Of a stretch of 64,000 bases of DNA, positions 34,180 to 45,905 are shown piece by piece. Numbering within the stretch: position 1 is the first letter of the stretch; every line of letters begins with the position of its first letter. The stretch covers positions 1-64,000 of the forward strand of contig VWVT01000005.1 in the NCBI GenBank assembly GCA_008638415.1, written 5' to 3'. The notes under the pieces are model-generated. The model had not been told where the DNA came from and made no database searches. It worked only from the letters and a program-made list of their open reading frames with translations. The position numbers were made by a program, and so were the translations under genes. The DNA comes from Nocardiopsis sinuspersici (GTDB lineage Bacteria > Actinomycetota > Actinomycetes > Streptosporangiales > Streptosporangiaceae).

Positions 34180-35436
34180 TCAGCGCGCCTCGTCGCGCTC
34201 GTGGCGCACCCGGCCGTCGCGCAGGACGGTGCGCACACTCGTCTCCGGGGACGCGAGCACCGCGATGTCGGCGAGCGGGTCGCCGTCGACCACCACGAGA
34301 TCCGCGCGCGCACCGTCGCGCAGGGTGCCGACGGTCCCCTCCAGCCCCAGGAGCCGGGCGGCGTTGACGGTGGCGGCGCGCAGGACGTCTGCGGCGGGCT
34401 GGACCCGGCCGCGGATGGCGAACTCCTCGCTCTGGTGGTCCTGCATCCCGCCGAGCAGGTCGCTGCCGAAGACCAGGTTCACCCCGGCGTCGTGGGCCAG
34501 CCGCAGGGCGTCCAGGCCGCTGCTGAGTACGGCGTCGACCTTGTCCTGACCGGCCAGCGGAAGGCCGTTGCGGGCCCCCTGCCGGGACAGTTCCTGGTAG
34601 GTGACCAGGGTGGGCACCAGGTAGGCGTCGTGCTCCAGGAACAGTTCGACGCTGCTCTCGTCGATGAGGTTGCCGTGCTCGATGCAGCGCACGCCGAGCC
34701 GGAGCCCCCGGTTGACGGCGCGGGCCGTGTAGGCGTGGCCGGTGACGTAGCGGTTGGCCGCCTCGGCCTCCTCCACCACGGCCCGGATCTCGTCCTCGGA
34801 GGACTGGGTGGAGTCGATGCGGTCGGTGGGGGAGGCCACCCCGCCCGAGAGCATGATCTTGAGGTGGTGGGCGCCGGTGCGCAGTTGTTCGCGGGCCGCG
34901 CGGCGAAACTCCACGGGCCCGTCGCAGACGATGCCCGCCCCGGGGCAGCAGGCGTGGGTGTCGTTGCCCTGGCGGCCCGGGGCCCGGAAGTCGCCGTGGC
35001 CGCCGGTCTGTGACAGGGCCTTGCCGCCGAACATGAGCCGGGGGCCGTCGACGAGCCCCTCGTCGACGGCCCTGGCCAGTCCCCAGTCCCCTCCGGCGAC
35101 GTCGCGGACGGTGGTGAAACCGCGCCTGAGCATGGAGTTGAGGGAGCGGGCCGCGTAGCTGGCGACGTAGGAGGGGGAGTGGTCCATCGCGGCGCCGAGG
35201 TCGGCGCTGAAGGCCGTCGGGTGCACGTGGGCGTCGATGAGGCCCGGCATGAGGGTGGCCCCCGCCAGGTCGACGACCTCGACCCCGCCACCGGTCCCGG
35301 GGGCCGGTCCCCGCCCGCTGCCCGCGATGAGTCCGTCCTCCACCAGGAGCCAGGAGTCCGGCGTCCGGGTGCCTGCCTCGGGGTCGAGCAGCCCGGCTCC
35401 GGTGAAGAGGACCGAGGGGTGGGACTGGCGGGTCAT
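34180..35436 (-). CDS. amidohydrolase-family metal hydrolase (imidazolonepropionase/Xaa-Pro dipeptidase-like)
   Basis: Protein of 418 residues. The metal motif DAHVHP sits near residue 70, then KIMLSGGVASP (bridging Lys region), GHAYTARAVNRG, CIEHGNLID and FGSDLLGG (metal Asp). It should hydrolyse a cyclic amide, dipeptide or similar. It is divergent from an RpiR regulator; an 18-base palindrome at 35481-35498 lies 45 bases before its ATG. A sodium symporter controlled by the same type of site is close by, suggesting uptake followed by hydrolysis of one nutrient. Confidence 0.9.
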   Translation of the reverse strand: MTRQSHPSVLFTGAGLLDPEAGTRTPDSWLLVEDGLIAGSGRGPAPGTGGGVEVVDLAGATLMPGLIDAHVHPTAFSADLGAAMDHSPSYVASYAARSLNSMLRRGFTTVRDVAGGDWGLARAVDEGLVDGPRLMFGGKALSQTGGHGDFRAPGRQGNDTHACCPGAGIVCDGPVEFRRAAREQLRTGAHHLKIMLSGGVASPTDRIDSTQSSEDEIRAVVEEAEAANRYVTGHAYTARAVNRGLRLGVRCIEHGNLIDESSVELFLEHDAYLVPTLVTYQELSRQGARNGLPLAGQDKVDAVLSSGLDALRLAHDAGVNLVFGSDLLGGMQDHQSEEFAIRGRVQPAADVLRAATVNAARLLGLEGTVGTLRDGARADLVVVDGDPLADIAVLASPETSVRTVLRDGRVRHERDEAR

Positions 35437-35480
35437 GAGTACCTCCGGTGGAACGGGTCGGCGTGTGGGCCACGCCCTTT

Positions 35481-35498
35481 ATGCAATATATGTTGCAT
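35481..35498. promoter_or_regulatory. RpiR operator 1
   Basis: ATGCAATATATGTTGCAT: the arms ATGCAA and TTGCAT are perfect. It lies between the divergent amidohydrolase and rpiR genes. The same half-sites with the same six-base spacing recur at 36473-36488 before the symporter gene. Confidence 0.75.
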
Positions 35499-35570
35499 CA
35501 ACTCCGGGCGCGGCCCCGGGGGTGGTATCGCTTGGGGAGGCGCGCGTCGGGGCGCCGGGACGGAGGGGTG

Positions 35571-36404
35571 ATGGCGGACTGGATCGAGGCCGCGCTCGGC
35601 GGCGGGCGCCTCGGCCGTGCGGCCGAGCGCGTGGTCGGGGTGCTGCGGGACGAGCCGAAGTTCGCCTCCTACGCGAGCACCGCCGAGCTCGCCGAGCGGG
35701 CGGACGTCAACGTCGCCACGGTGGTACGGGCCGCGCAGGCCCTCGGGTACACCGGTTGGCCCGCGCTCCGCGTCGAACTGCGCTCGCGCTACCTGGCCTC
35801 GCTGAACGCGGGCGAGGTCCTGGCCGAGCACGCCGGTGCCGACGCCGACCCGGTGCGCGCGGCGTTTCGCGCGGACCGGGAGGGGCTGCGCGCCCTGGAG
35901 CTGACCCTCGACCCCGGCAGGGTGAGCGCCCTGGCGGAGGCGATCCACGGGGCGCGCAGGACGCGGGTGGTGGGATCGGGGACCTTCGCGGCGCCGGGTC
36001 TGCAACTCGCGCACGCCGCGGGGATCATGGGCTACGACGTGGAGCGGGTCGACGTCGGGGGGACGGCCCTGGTCAACGCGCTGGCGCGGATGGGGCCGCG
36101 GGACCTGCTGCTGGCGTGCGACCTGTGGCGGCTGCCCGTCGCGCTGCGGGCGGCGGCGGAGGTGGCCCGCGACAGGGGCGTGCCGGTGGCGGTCATCACC
36201 GACAGGAGGGACTCCCCGCTTGCGGACGGGGCCGAGCACGTGCTCCTGGTCCCCAGCGAGGGTGTGGGCATGTTCCCCTCCCTCACCCCGACCACGGCGG
36301 TCGTCCACGCGGTACTGGCCGAACTGGCCCGGATCGGCGGGGAGGCGGTGCTGGAGGCGGTGCGCGGCACCGAGCGCCTGTGGGAGCAGTCCGAGCTCTT
36401 CTGA
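35571..36404 (+). CDS. MurR/RpiR-family transcription regulator
   Basis: Protein of 277 residues. The N-terminal helix-turn-helix (residues 20-75: SYASTAELAERADVNVATVVRAAQALGY) is of RpiR type. The C-terminal SIS domain (about 115-245) has VVGSGTFAAPGLQ and VITDRRDSPL; such domains bind phosphosugars, though here the target may be an amino-acid-like compound. The ATG at 35571 follows GGAGGGGTG. The two TGCAA-N6-TTGCA palindromes either side are its likely operators, one for itself and the amidohydrolase, the other for the symporter. Confidence 0.88.
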   Translation: MADWIEAALGGGRLGRAAERVVGVLRDEPKFASYASTAELAERADVNVATVVRAAQALGYTGWPALRVELRSRYLASLNAGEVLAEHAGADADPVRAAFRADREGLRALELTLDPGRVSALAEAIHGARRTRVVGSGTFAAPGLQLAHAAGIMGYDVERVDVGGTALVNALARMGPRDLLLACDLWRLPVALRAAAEVARDRGVPVAVITDRRDSPLADGAEHVLLVPSEGVGMFPSLTPTTAVVHAVLAELARIGGEAVLEAVRGTERLWEQSELF

Positions 36405-36472
36405 GCGGGGGCCGGGCGCGTGGCCTGCGGCGACGGGAGGCGCCGACGCACTGTGATCAGGGTCACGTAAGG

Positions 36473-36488
36473 TGCAATAAGTGTTGCA
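36473..36488. promoter_or_regulatory. RpiR operator 2
   Basis: TGCAATAAGTGTTGCA lies 100 bases upstream of the symporter ATG. It matches operator 1 at 14 of 16 positions. Confidence 0.75.
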
Positions 36489-36587
36489 TTTCACGGGTGG
36501 CGGCTGCTTTCATGGCCCGATCGGACCACCGCCGGTGGTTGACCCCTCCCGTCCACATCCCCTGATCCGAACCTCGCAAGGTGGCCC

Positions 36588-38018
36588 ATGCAGACGACCC
36601 ATCTGGTGATCCTCGCCGTGTACATCCTGGCGATGATCGGGATCGCCCTCTACTTCATGCGTTCCGGCAGGCTCCGCGGCGGCGACGACTTCCTCTTCGC
36701 GGGGCGCAGCCTTCCCCGCCCGGTCATGATCGCCACCATGCTCGTCACCTGGGTGGGCTCGGGCACCATCATCGGCGGTGCCAACTTCGCCTACACCTAC
36801 GGCCCCACGGCCGGCCTCGTCTTCTTCGCGGGAACGCCGCTGGGCATCCTGGTCCTGCTCCTGGCGGCCCGGCGCATCCGGAGGGCGTCGCGGCACACCA
36901 TCCCCGAGCTGCTGGAGGTGCGCTTCGGGATCGGTGTGCGCACCGTCGCCGCCGTGGTCACCGCCGTCGCCTACCTGGGGCTGACGGCGTCCCAGTTCGT
37001 CGGCGGCGGATACGTCGTCAGCCTGGTCACCCCGCTGACCGCCACCCAGGGGACCGTGCTCGTCGCCGTGGTCGTGACACTGCTGACGGTCAGCGGCGGC
37101 CTGTTCTCGGTCGCCTACACCGACTTCTTCTCGGCCATCCTCATCGTGCTCGGCCTGTTCGTGTCGCTGCCGCTGGTGTTCGCCGCGGTCGGCGGACCGA
37201 CCGCCTACTGGGAGGGGCTCCCGGAACAGGCGACCACCTTCACCGGCGGCCTGACCGCCCTCCAGCTCCTCGGCTACTTCCTGCCGCTCTTCCTCCTCCT
37301 GCTCGCCGACCAGAACATGTACCAGCGCCTGGCCGCGGCCAGGGACGAGCGGGAGGCCCGCTTCTCCACCCTCGGCATGCTGGTGGGCAGCTTCTTCGTC
37401 TTCGTCCCCGTCGTGCTGCTCGCCACCGCCGCCGCGGTCCTGATGCCCGGCATCAACGGCGACATGGCGATCCTCAGCCTGGCCTCGGAGGGGTACATGC
37501 CCGCGGTGCTGGGAGGCCTGATCCTGGCCGGAGCGGTCGCCTTCGTCATCACGACGGGTTCCTCGTACATGCTCTCGGCGGCCTCCAACATCGCCTACGA
37601 CCTGTACGCGCGGTTCACGGGCGACCGGGCGGACGAGCGCCGCAAGCTGGTGGTCCAGCGCCTGTCGGTGCTGGGCATCGCGGTCCTGGGATTCGCGCTC
37701 GGCCTGTTCTTCCCGACCGTGCTGGAGCTACAGATGTACTCCTACACGGTCTACGGTGCGGCGATCACCCCGGTCGTCCTGTCGGTGCTGTTCTGGAGGC
37801 GCGCGACCACCGCGGGCGCGGTCGCGGCCCTGGTGGCCGGCGCCGCCACCACCATCGGCTGGCAGGTCGCCGGGACACCGGGCGGCCTCAACGCGGTCGT
37901 CGTCGCCCTGCCCGCCGCACTCGTGGCCCTGGTCGTGGCCAGCCTGGCCACCGGGGCGCCCGACCCCGACCGGGTGGCCGCGGTCGGCGGTGCGGACACC
38001 GCCGGCACGAACCCCTGA
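36588..38018 (+). CDS. sodium:solute symporter (SSS family)
   Basis: Protein of 476 residues with about 12-13 membrane helices. Helices 1-2 show the DDFLFAGRSLPRPVMIATMLVTWVG pattern typical of the family, with the sodium-site region GSGTIIGGANFAYTYG and a later TTGSSYMLSAASNIAYDLY. It imports a small organic solute with sodium. Placed behind the RpiR gene and preceded by an RpiR-type palindrome, it likely supplies the substrate of the divergent amidohydrolase. Confidence 0.92.
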   Translation: MQTTHLVILAVYILAMIGIALYFMRSGRLRGGDDFLFAGRSLPRPVMIATMLVTWVGSGTIIGGANFAYTYGPTAGLVFFAGTPLGILVLLLAARRIRRASRHTIPELLEVRFGIGVRTVAAVVTAVAYLGLTASQFVGGGYVVSLVTPLTATQGTVLVAVVVTLLTVSGGLFSVAYTDFFSAILIVLGLFVSLPLVFAAVGGPTAYWEGLPEQATTFTGGLTALQLLGYFLPLFLLLLADQNMYQRLAAARDEREARFSTLGMLVGSFFVFVPVVLLATAAAVLMPGINGDMAILSLASEGYMPAVLGGLILAGAVAFVITTGSSYMLSAASNIAYDLYARFTGDRADERRKLVVQRLSVLGIAVLGFALGLFFPTVLELQMYSYTVYGAAITPVVLSVLFWRRATTAGAVAALVAGAATTIGWQVAGTPGGLNAVVVALPAALVALVVASLATGAPDPDRVAAVGGADTAGTNP

Positions 38019-38021
38019 CCG

Positions 38022-38055
38022 GAGCCGGGCCGGCCCGCTGGCCCGGCCCGCTCTC
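38022..38055 (+). terminator. probable symporter terminator
   Basis: An imperfect hairpin of GAGCCGGGCC with GGCCCGGCCCGCTC begins four bases after the symporter stop. It contains one bulge and lacks a T-tract. The rest of the 227-base gap to 38246 shows nothing further. Confidence 0.5.
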
Positions 38056-38245
38056 CCCGACACGGCGCCACGCCTTCTCCGGGTCCCGGCACCGCTCTCC
38101 CACGTCCCGGACACGGGAGGGCGTGGCCGGTTCCGGTCACCCGCGTCCGCGTCCGCGGGCTTCCTCCCAGGTCGGCCGCCGCCTCGGCGGGGGGCCGCGC
38201 AACGGTCCCCCGCCGACCGCCGTAGCCGTGTGGAACAGTCGGCAC

Positions 38246-38702
38246 ATGGGTGAGAGCCGGTGCGTACACGACCTTCTCCCCAGGCAGTGCGGGCTCTGCC
38301 GCCCCGCTCCCAGCGGACTGGCGGAACGCGTCACGGTCACACCGGGCGGGACGGTGTTCCACGGGACGGCCCGGTGCGAAGCCCTGGTCGAGAGGCAGCG
38401 GAAGGCCCTGCGCCTGGGGCTCGAAGCGCACGACCCCCGGGTGGTGCCCCTGGCACAGGTCCTGCACGACCGGCCGCCGTGCGTCCACTGCTTCCCCGAC
38501 TACGCCCCCGAGGGCACCAGGCTGTGCTGGATCCGCCGGGACGGCGTCTGGTACAAGGGGCTGCTCAAACGCTGGTCGGGGCGCGACGCGGCGAACCTCT
38601 GGGAGGCGGACGTCGCGTACGTGGCCGACCTCGCACTCCTCGACGTCGTCGCGGACCAGCGGTCCCTGCTTCCCCGCGAACCGGGGCAGGAGGCTCCCCC
38701 GC

Positions 38703-38716
<14 letters not shown>
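38246..38716 (+). CDS. hypothetical Cys-pair protein
   Basis: Protein of 156 residues. It begins [18 protein letters not shown] and later has PPCVHCFPD, giving two CXXC pairs plus extra Cys that could bind zinc. The middle part ([19 protein letters not shown]) is charged and helical. No family is assigned. Its last 14 bases overlap the convergent sdaA gene. Codon usage agrees with the neighbours, supporting a real gene. Confidence 0.6.
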
Positions 38717-40115
<1,399 letters not shown>

Positions 40116-40150
40116 GGCTGTCCTCCTCGTTGAGTACAGGGCCGTGTGAC

Positions 40151-40179
40151 GCCGTGCGGGGCACCGGGCCCCGCACGGC
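40151..40179 (-). terminator. hairpin between glyA and sdaA
   Basis: Perfect 11-bp stem, GCCGTGCGGGG and its complement, with a seven-base loop, in the 70-base glyA-sdaA spacer. It may be a partial terminator or an RNA-stability element that sets the ratio of the two enzymes. Confidence 0.55.
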
Positions 40180-40185
40180 GGAGCT

Positions 40186-41454
<1,269 letters not shown>

Positions 41455-41461
41455 CGGGGGC

Positions 41462-41842
41462 CTACTCCTCGCCTTCGGTCAGCTTGGTGTACTCCTCGGC
41501 GGAGAGCAGATCGGAGGGCTCCTCGGAGACACGGGCCCTGAACAGCCACCCGGTCCCGAAGGGATCGGAGTTGACCGACTCGGGCGCGTCTTCGAGGGCC
41601 TCGTTGACCTCGACGACCTCGCCGCTGACGGGTGAGTAGATGTCGCTGACGGACTTGGTGGACTCCACCTCGCCGCACGGCTCGCCCGCGGACACCTCGC
41701 TGCCGACCTCGGGCGCCTCGACGAAGACGATGTCGCCCAGGGACTCGGCGGCGAACGAGGTGATCCCGACGGTGGCGACTCCGTCCTCGATCACGACCCA
41801 CTCGTGTTTGGCGGTGTAACCCAGCTCCGTGGGAACGCTCAC
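41462..41842 (-). CDS. gcvH: glycine cleavage system H protein
   Basis: Lipoyl carrier protein of 126 residues that shuttles the aminomethyl group between the P, T and L proteins. The lipoylation site is Lys63 in VESTKSVSD, followed by [16 protein letters not shown] 41842 has a good GGAG upstream. It lies 155 bases after gcvT. The P protein gene is not in the window. Confidence 0.97.
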   Translation of the reverse strand: MSVPTELGYTAKHEWVVIEDGVATVGITSFAAESLGDIVFVEAPEVGSEVSAGEPCGEVESTKSVSDIYSPVSGEVVEVNEALEDAPESVNSDPFGTGWLFRARVSEEPSDLLSAEEYTKLTEGEE

Positions 41843-41968
41843 TTCAACTCTCCTTGGAGGTGTTCCATTTTCCTGCCGCGCGCCCGCAGGCTGCCCGGCC
41901 CGGCCTACGCCCGGTCACGCCCCGTGCGTGCTGGTCCCTCTGTGGTGGGATCCCGCCGCGGGGCGCAT

Positions 41969-41991
41969 GGGCCTTCGGGGTGTGAAGGCCC
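41969..41991 (-). terminator. hairpin between gcvT and gcvH
   Basis: GGGCCTTC and GAAGGCCC pair around a seven-base loop just after the gcvT stop. It may be a partial terminator or processing site within the operon; no T-tract. Confidence 0.35.
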
Positions 41992-41997
41992 CCTGCT

Positions 41998-43110
41998 CTA
42001 CGGCTGCCGCTTGTAGAACGGCAGTTCGACCACGTCGACGTCCTCGCCCCGTCCGCGCACGTCCACGGTGAACGCGCCGGTCGAGGTGTCGAGGTCGCCG
42101 TCCACGTAGGCCATGGCGATGGGGCGGCCCAGGGTGGGGGAGGGCGCGCCGCTGGTGGTGGTTCCGACGACCGCGCCGTCGCGCAGGACGTCCTGGCCCC
42201 TGCGCAGCGGGCGGCGCCCGCGCGCGACGAGGCCGATGAGGCGGCGGGGACGGGAAGTGCGCGAGGCCTCCTCCAGGGCCGTCCGGCCCACGAAGTCGCC
42301 CTTGTCGAACTTGACCACCCGGCCCAGGCCGGCGTCGAAGGGGGTGAGGTCGGCGGTGAGCTCCTGCCCGTACAGCGGCATCCCGGCCTCCAGGCGCAGG
42401 GTGTCGCGGGCCGAGAGCCCGGCGGGCACGAGGCCGTGCCTCCTCCCCTCGGCCATGAGGGCGTCCCACACCTTCGGGGCCTTCGTCGCGGGGTTGAGGA
42501 AGATCTCGAAGCCGTCCTCACCGGTGTAGCCGGTGCGGGCGAGCAGGACGGGCTCGCCGGCGACGGTGTGCTCGTACCCGGCGTAGTAGCGGATGTCGTC
42601 CAGGTTCGCGTCGGTCAGCGGCGCCAGGACGTCCACGGCGCGCGGGCCCTGAAGGGCGATCAGGGCGTGGTCGGCGGACTCGTCGGCGACCTCGGTGTCG
42701 AAGCCGGAGGCCCGCTCGGCCAGGGCGGAGGCCACGACCGGCATGTTGACGGCGTTGGCCACGACGAGGTACTCCTCCTCGCCCAGCCGGTAGACGATGA
42801 GGTCGTCCAGGACCCCGCCGTCCTCGCCGGTGATCATGGTGTACCGGGCCCGGCCGACCTTGACCCGGGACAGGTGTCCCACGAGGGCGTGGTCCAGGGC
42901 GTCGGCGGCCTGCGGACCGGTCAGCCGGATCTCGCCCATGTGGGAGAGGTCGAACAGGCCTGCGGCCTCGCGCACCGCCTTGTGCTCGGCGGTCTCGCTG
43001 CCGTAGCGCAGCGGCATGAGCCATCCGGCGAAGTCGACGAGGGTGGCACCGGCCTTCTCGTGGACCTCGCGCAGCGTTGTGGAGCGCGGCGCGGATGCGG
43101 GCTCTGACAT
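41998..43110 (-). CDS. gcvT: glycine cleavage system T protein (aminomethyltransferase)
   Basis: Protein of 370 residues that transfers the methylene group to tetrahydrofolate and releases ammonia. Landmarks are VDFAGWLMPLRYG, FDLSHMGEIRLTGP (folate-binding Asp nearby), the ARTGYTGEDGFEIF block and LRLEAGMPLYGQEL. Start ATG 43110 has GGGAG five bases upstream; an in-frame extension to 43215 lies within the riboswitch and is not used. It is the first gene of the operon under the glycine riboswitch. Confidence 0.97.
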   Translation of the reverse strand: MSEPASAPRSTTLREVHEKAGATLVDFAGWLMPLRYGSETAEHKAVREAAGLFDLSHMGEIRLTGPQAADALDHALVGHLSRVKVGRARYTMITGEDGGVLDDLIVYRLGEEEYLVVANAVNMPVVASALAERASGFDTEVADESADHALIALQGPRAVDVLAPLTDANLDDIRYYAGYEHTVAGEPVLLARTGYTGEDGFEIFLNPATKAPKVWDALMAEGRRHGLVPAGLSARDTLRLEAGMPLYGQELTADLTPFDAGLGRVVKFDKGDFVGRTALEEASRTSRPRRLIGLVARGRRPLRRGQDVLRDGAVVGTTTSGAPSPTLGRPIAMAYVDGDLDTSTGAFTVDVRGRGEDVDVVELPFYKRQP

Positions 43111-43162
43111 GGGCACTCCCGAGAGGATGGGCGTCGTGACGTGAGTGGCGTTGCCATCCTCC

Positions 43163-43353
43163 CCCTCTGTCATCGGTGCCTGAGAGCTTCGCCACGCGCT
43201 CGGCGCGGCTTGCACCTTCGGCGAGGGACGGCCCGTCCCTGCTTTCCAGAGTGGTCTCGCCCGTACGGTCCACTGTGCCTGAGAGGTTGTCTTCGGGGAG
43301 GAATTGCTCCTTCGGCGGCCTCACGCTGGATACGCGGGCACTCTCCCGTACGG
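43163..43353 (-). promoter_or_regulatory. tandem glycine riboswitch
   Basis: On the minus strand two glycine aptamers follow one another. Aptamer 1 begins with CGGGAGAGTGCC and has CGCCGAAGGAGCAA, then CCCGAAGACAACCTCTCAGGCAC. Aptamer 2 has GCGAGACCACTCTGG, CGCCGAAGGTGCAAG and CGAAGCTCTCAGGCACC. These are the conserved cores of the gcvT RNA motif. It ends about 50 bases before gcvT. Glycine binding normally turns such operons on, here gcvT-gcvH-glyA-sdaA. Confidence 0.95.
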
Positions 43354-43591
43354 GGTCAGCAACACGTTCAGCCTAGCAGCGGCCGCACACGGCCCCAAGG
43401 GTGCCCGTGGATGCCCGCGGCGGGGTCGCGGGACCGCCGCACGGGCCCCGCGACGGGGCCGCCGCTCAGCGCGCCCGTGTCCGGCGCCCCGCGAAAGTCC
43501 GTGCCGACACCCTGCCGAACCCGCTGCCCCGGAGGGGCCGGAAGGTTAGCGTGAGCCGGAGACGGGCTTTCGGCGCGTGGAGGGATGGCCA

Positions 43592-44587
43592 GTGCGAACC
43601 GACATCGAGCACAGGGCCCGGAGGAGGCGCGCGGCGGCGTCCGGCCTGCCCGCGCTGGCCGCCGGATGCGTTCTCACCCTGGTCGCGGGGACCGGGTGCG
43701 CCGGGGACGGGCCGGGCGGCGGCCCCCGGGGCGCGGAGGAGACGGCCGGGGTCGCCGGGCAGGGCGCGGAGAACGGCGTCCGGCCCCTGACCCGGGGCGA
43801 CGTGGCCACCGAGGAGCGCGAGGACCTGGAGGCGGCGTTCTCCGAGGAGGGGGTCGAGGGCACCTTCGTGCTCTACGACGTGCGGAGGCGGACGGCGGTC
43901 GTGGTCGGGCCGGAGGAGGCCCGCGAGCGCGCGGTGCCCGCGTCCACCTTCAAGCTCGCCAACACCCTGATCGGGTTGCAGACGGGCGCGGTCGAGGACG
44001 TGGACGAGGTACTGCCCTACGGCGGCGAACCGCAGCCGGTCTCCGCGTGGGAGCGGGACATGTCCCTGCGCGAGGCCCTGCCCGCCTCGAACGTCCCCGT
44101 GTACCAGGAGCTGGCGCGCAGGGTCGGGCACCAGCGGATGGCGACGTGGGTGGACCGGTTCGGCTACGGCAACCGGTCGGTGGGCGGCGCGGACTCGGTG
44201 GACCGGTTCTGGCTGGAGGGCCCGCTGGAGATCTCCGCCATGGAGCAGACCTCCTTCCTGGCCGGCCTGGCCCTCGCCGACCTGCCCGTGGACACCGGGC
44301 ACCAGCAGGCGCTCCACGAGATCGCCGAGGTGGAGGAGGGCGACGGCTACACCCTGTACGCCAAGAGCGGCTGGGGCCGGGGCGCCGACTCCGCTCCCGG
44401 CTGGTGGGTGGGCTGGGTGGAGCGCGGTGAGGACGTGTACACGTTCGCGCTGCGCGTCGAGGTGGAGGAGGACGGGGACGCCGGGCTGCGGGAGCCGCTG
44501 GCCAGGGAGATGCTCGTGGAACTGGAGGCACTGCCCCCGGAGGCGCGGCCCTCCGAGGCGCCGCCCGCGGAGACCGCGGGGGAGTGA
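43592..44587 (+). CDS. class D (OXA-type) beta-lactamase, probable lipoprotein
   Basis: Protein of 331 residues. All class D motifs are seen: STFK (Ser118-Lys121), SNV in ASNVPVYQELARRVG, YGN in RFGYGN, FWLEGPLEISAMEQ, and KSGWG. The catalytic site is therefore complete, and penicillin hydrolysis is expected, though spectrum cannot be told. The N-terminus is basic then hydrophobic with GTGCAGD, a possible lipobox. Start GTG 43592 has GGAGGG seven bases before it. Base composition is like the neighbours and there is no transposon, so it looks resident rather than recently acquired. Confidence 0.93.
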   Translation: MRTDIEHRARRRRAAASGLPALAAGCVLTLVAGTGCAGDGPGGGPRGAEETAGVAGQGAENGVRPLTRGDVATEEREDLEAAFSEEGVEGTFVLYDVRRRTAVVVGPEEARERAVPASTFKLANTLIGLQTGAVEDVDEVLPYGGEPQPVSAWERDMSLREALPASNVPVYQELARRVGHQRMATWVDRFGYGNRSVGGADSVDRFWLEGPLEISAMEQTSFLAGLALADLPVDTGHQQALHEIAEVEEGDGYTLYAKSGWGRGADSAPGWWVGWVERGEDVYTFALRVEVEEDGDAGLREPLAREMLVELEALPPEARPSEAPPAETAGE

Positions 44588-44595
44588 CCCCCGGA

Positions 44596-44635
44596 GTACC
44601 GTTCCGGGCCGCCGGTGGGCGGCCCGGAACGGTAC
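44596..44635. terminator. bidirectional terminator
   Basis: Perfect 18-bp stem (GTACCGTTCCGGGCCGCC and complement) with a GGTG loop, between the convergent beta-lactamase and DAHP synthase genes. One of the strongest hairpins in the window. Confidence 0.85.
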
Positions 44636-44683
44636 CCGGCCTCAGGGTCTCGGCCTCGCCGGCCCGGCTTCGGTGCCTCGGCC

Positions 44684-45745
44684 TCAGGCCGCGTTCTTGC
44701 GGCGCCGGCGCACGGCCTCGGCCAGTTGGGAGAGCACCTCGCCGGTGGTCTCCCAGCCCATGCACTTGTCGGTGATCGACTGGCCGTAGGTCAGGTCGGC
44801 GGGGTCGCCCAGCTTCTGGGCGCCCTCGACGATGAAGCTCTCCAGCATGACGCCGATGACGCCCTTCTGGCCCTCGGCGACCTGGGCGGCGATCGAGGCC
44901 GCCACACCGGGCTGGCGGGTGTGGTCCTTGCCGCTGTTGGCGTGGCTGGCGTCGATCATCAGGCGGCGGGGCAGCCCGGAGCCCTCGATGACGTCCAGGG
45001 CCGCGTTGACCGGCTCGGCGCCGAAGTTGGGGCCGCTGCGGCCGCCGCGCAGGATGACGTGGCAGTCCGGGTTGCCGTCGGTCACGACCACGGAACCCGC
45101 TCCGGCGGTGTCGATCCCGAAGAAGGTGTGCGATGCGGAGGCCGCGCCGACGGCGTCCACGGCCACCTGCACGTCGCCGTCCGTGCCGTTCTTGAAGCCC
45201 ACGGGCGTGCTCAGGCCGCTGCTCAGCTGGCGGTGCACCTGGCTCTCCGTGGTGCGCGCACCGATGGCGCCCCAGGAGACGACGTCGGCGATGTACTGGG
45301 GGGTGATGGGGTCGAGGAACTCGGTCCCGGCGGGCAGCCCCAGCGAGTTGATGTCCAGCAGGAGCTTGCGCGCGGTGCGCAGGCCGCGGTGCACGTCGTA
45401 GGTGTCGTCCAGGCCGGGGTCGTTGATCAGGCCCTTCCACCCCACGGTGGTGCGCGGCTTCTCGAAGTACACGCGCATCACGACGCACAGCTCCTCGCGC
45501 AGGGAGGGCACCAGCTCGGCCAGGCGGCGTGCGTAGTCCATGGCGGACTCGGGGTCGTGCACCGAACAGGGGCCCACGACGACCAGCAGGCGGTCGTCCT
45601 CGCCGTCCAGTACGCGCTTGACCTCGGCGCGCGAGTCCTCCACCAGGGAACTGCGCTCGGGACCCAGCGGGAGCTCGGCCAGCAGGTCCCGGGGGGCGAT
45701 GAGCGGCTTGTAACTGGCCACCCGTGTGTCGTTCGTGCTCGGCAT
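44684..45745 (-). CDS. 3-deoxy-7-phosphoheptulonate synthase, AroG-like type I
   Basis: DAHP synthase of 353 residues, the first enzyme of the shikimate pathway, joining phosphoenolpyruvate and erythrose 4-phosphate. It is of the enterobacterial AroF/G/H type: VVGPCSVHDP, YFEKPRTTVGWKGLINDP, GARTTESQVHR, the PVGFKNGTDG block and IDASHANSGKDH with metal ligands. Actinomycetes more often use the unrelated type II enzyme, so this may be a second isozyme. It stands alone between two terminators. Which aromatic amino acid inhibits it cannot be read. Confidence 0.94.
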   Translation of the reverse strand: MPSTNDTRVASYKPLIAPRDLLAELPLGPERSSLVEDSRAEVKRVLDGEDDRLLVVVGPCSVHDPESAMDYARRLAELVPSLREELCVVMRVYFEKPRTTVGWKGLINDPGLDDTYDVHRGLRTARKLLLDINSLGLPAGTEFLDPITPQYIADVVSWGAIGARTTESQVHRQLSSGLSTPVGFKNGTDGDVQVAVDAVGAASASHTFFGIDTAGAGSVVVTDGNPDCHVILRGGRSGPNFGAEPVNAALDVIEGSGLPRRLMIDASHANSGKDHTRQPGVAASIAAQVAEGQKGVIGVMLESFIVEGAQKLGDPADLTYGQSITDKCMGWETTGEVLSQLAEAVRRRRKNAA

Positions 45746-45905
45746 GGTGTTCCCCTTGGGTCCCGTCTGTCCTTATTTCGCTGTCGTCACGAAAGCTGTC
45801 GCCGTGAAAACAGTAGCGCGGCCGGACACGGGCGGCGCGGCCGCACCGGGTATTTCGGCACGGCCCGCGGGATGGGAAGGACCACACCGGTTCGGCGACC
45901 GAAAA

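Noticed and set aside
43110..43215. N-terminal extension of gcvT through an in-frame ATG at 43215
   Set aside because: The extension lies in the glycine riboswitch aptamer; the ATG at 43110 has a good ribosome-binding site and matches the family's N-terminus.
43592..44587. Recently acquired resistance island around the beta-lactamase
   Set aside because: No IS, integrase or composition shift is seen; GC content and codon use equal those of the neighbours.
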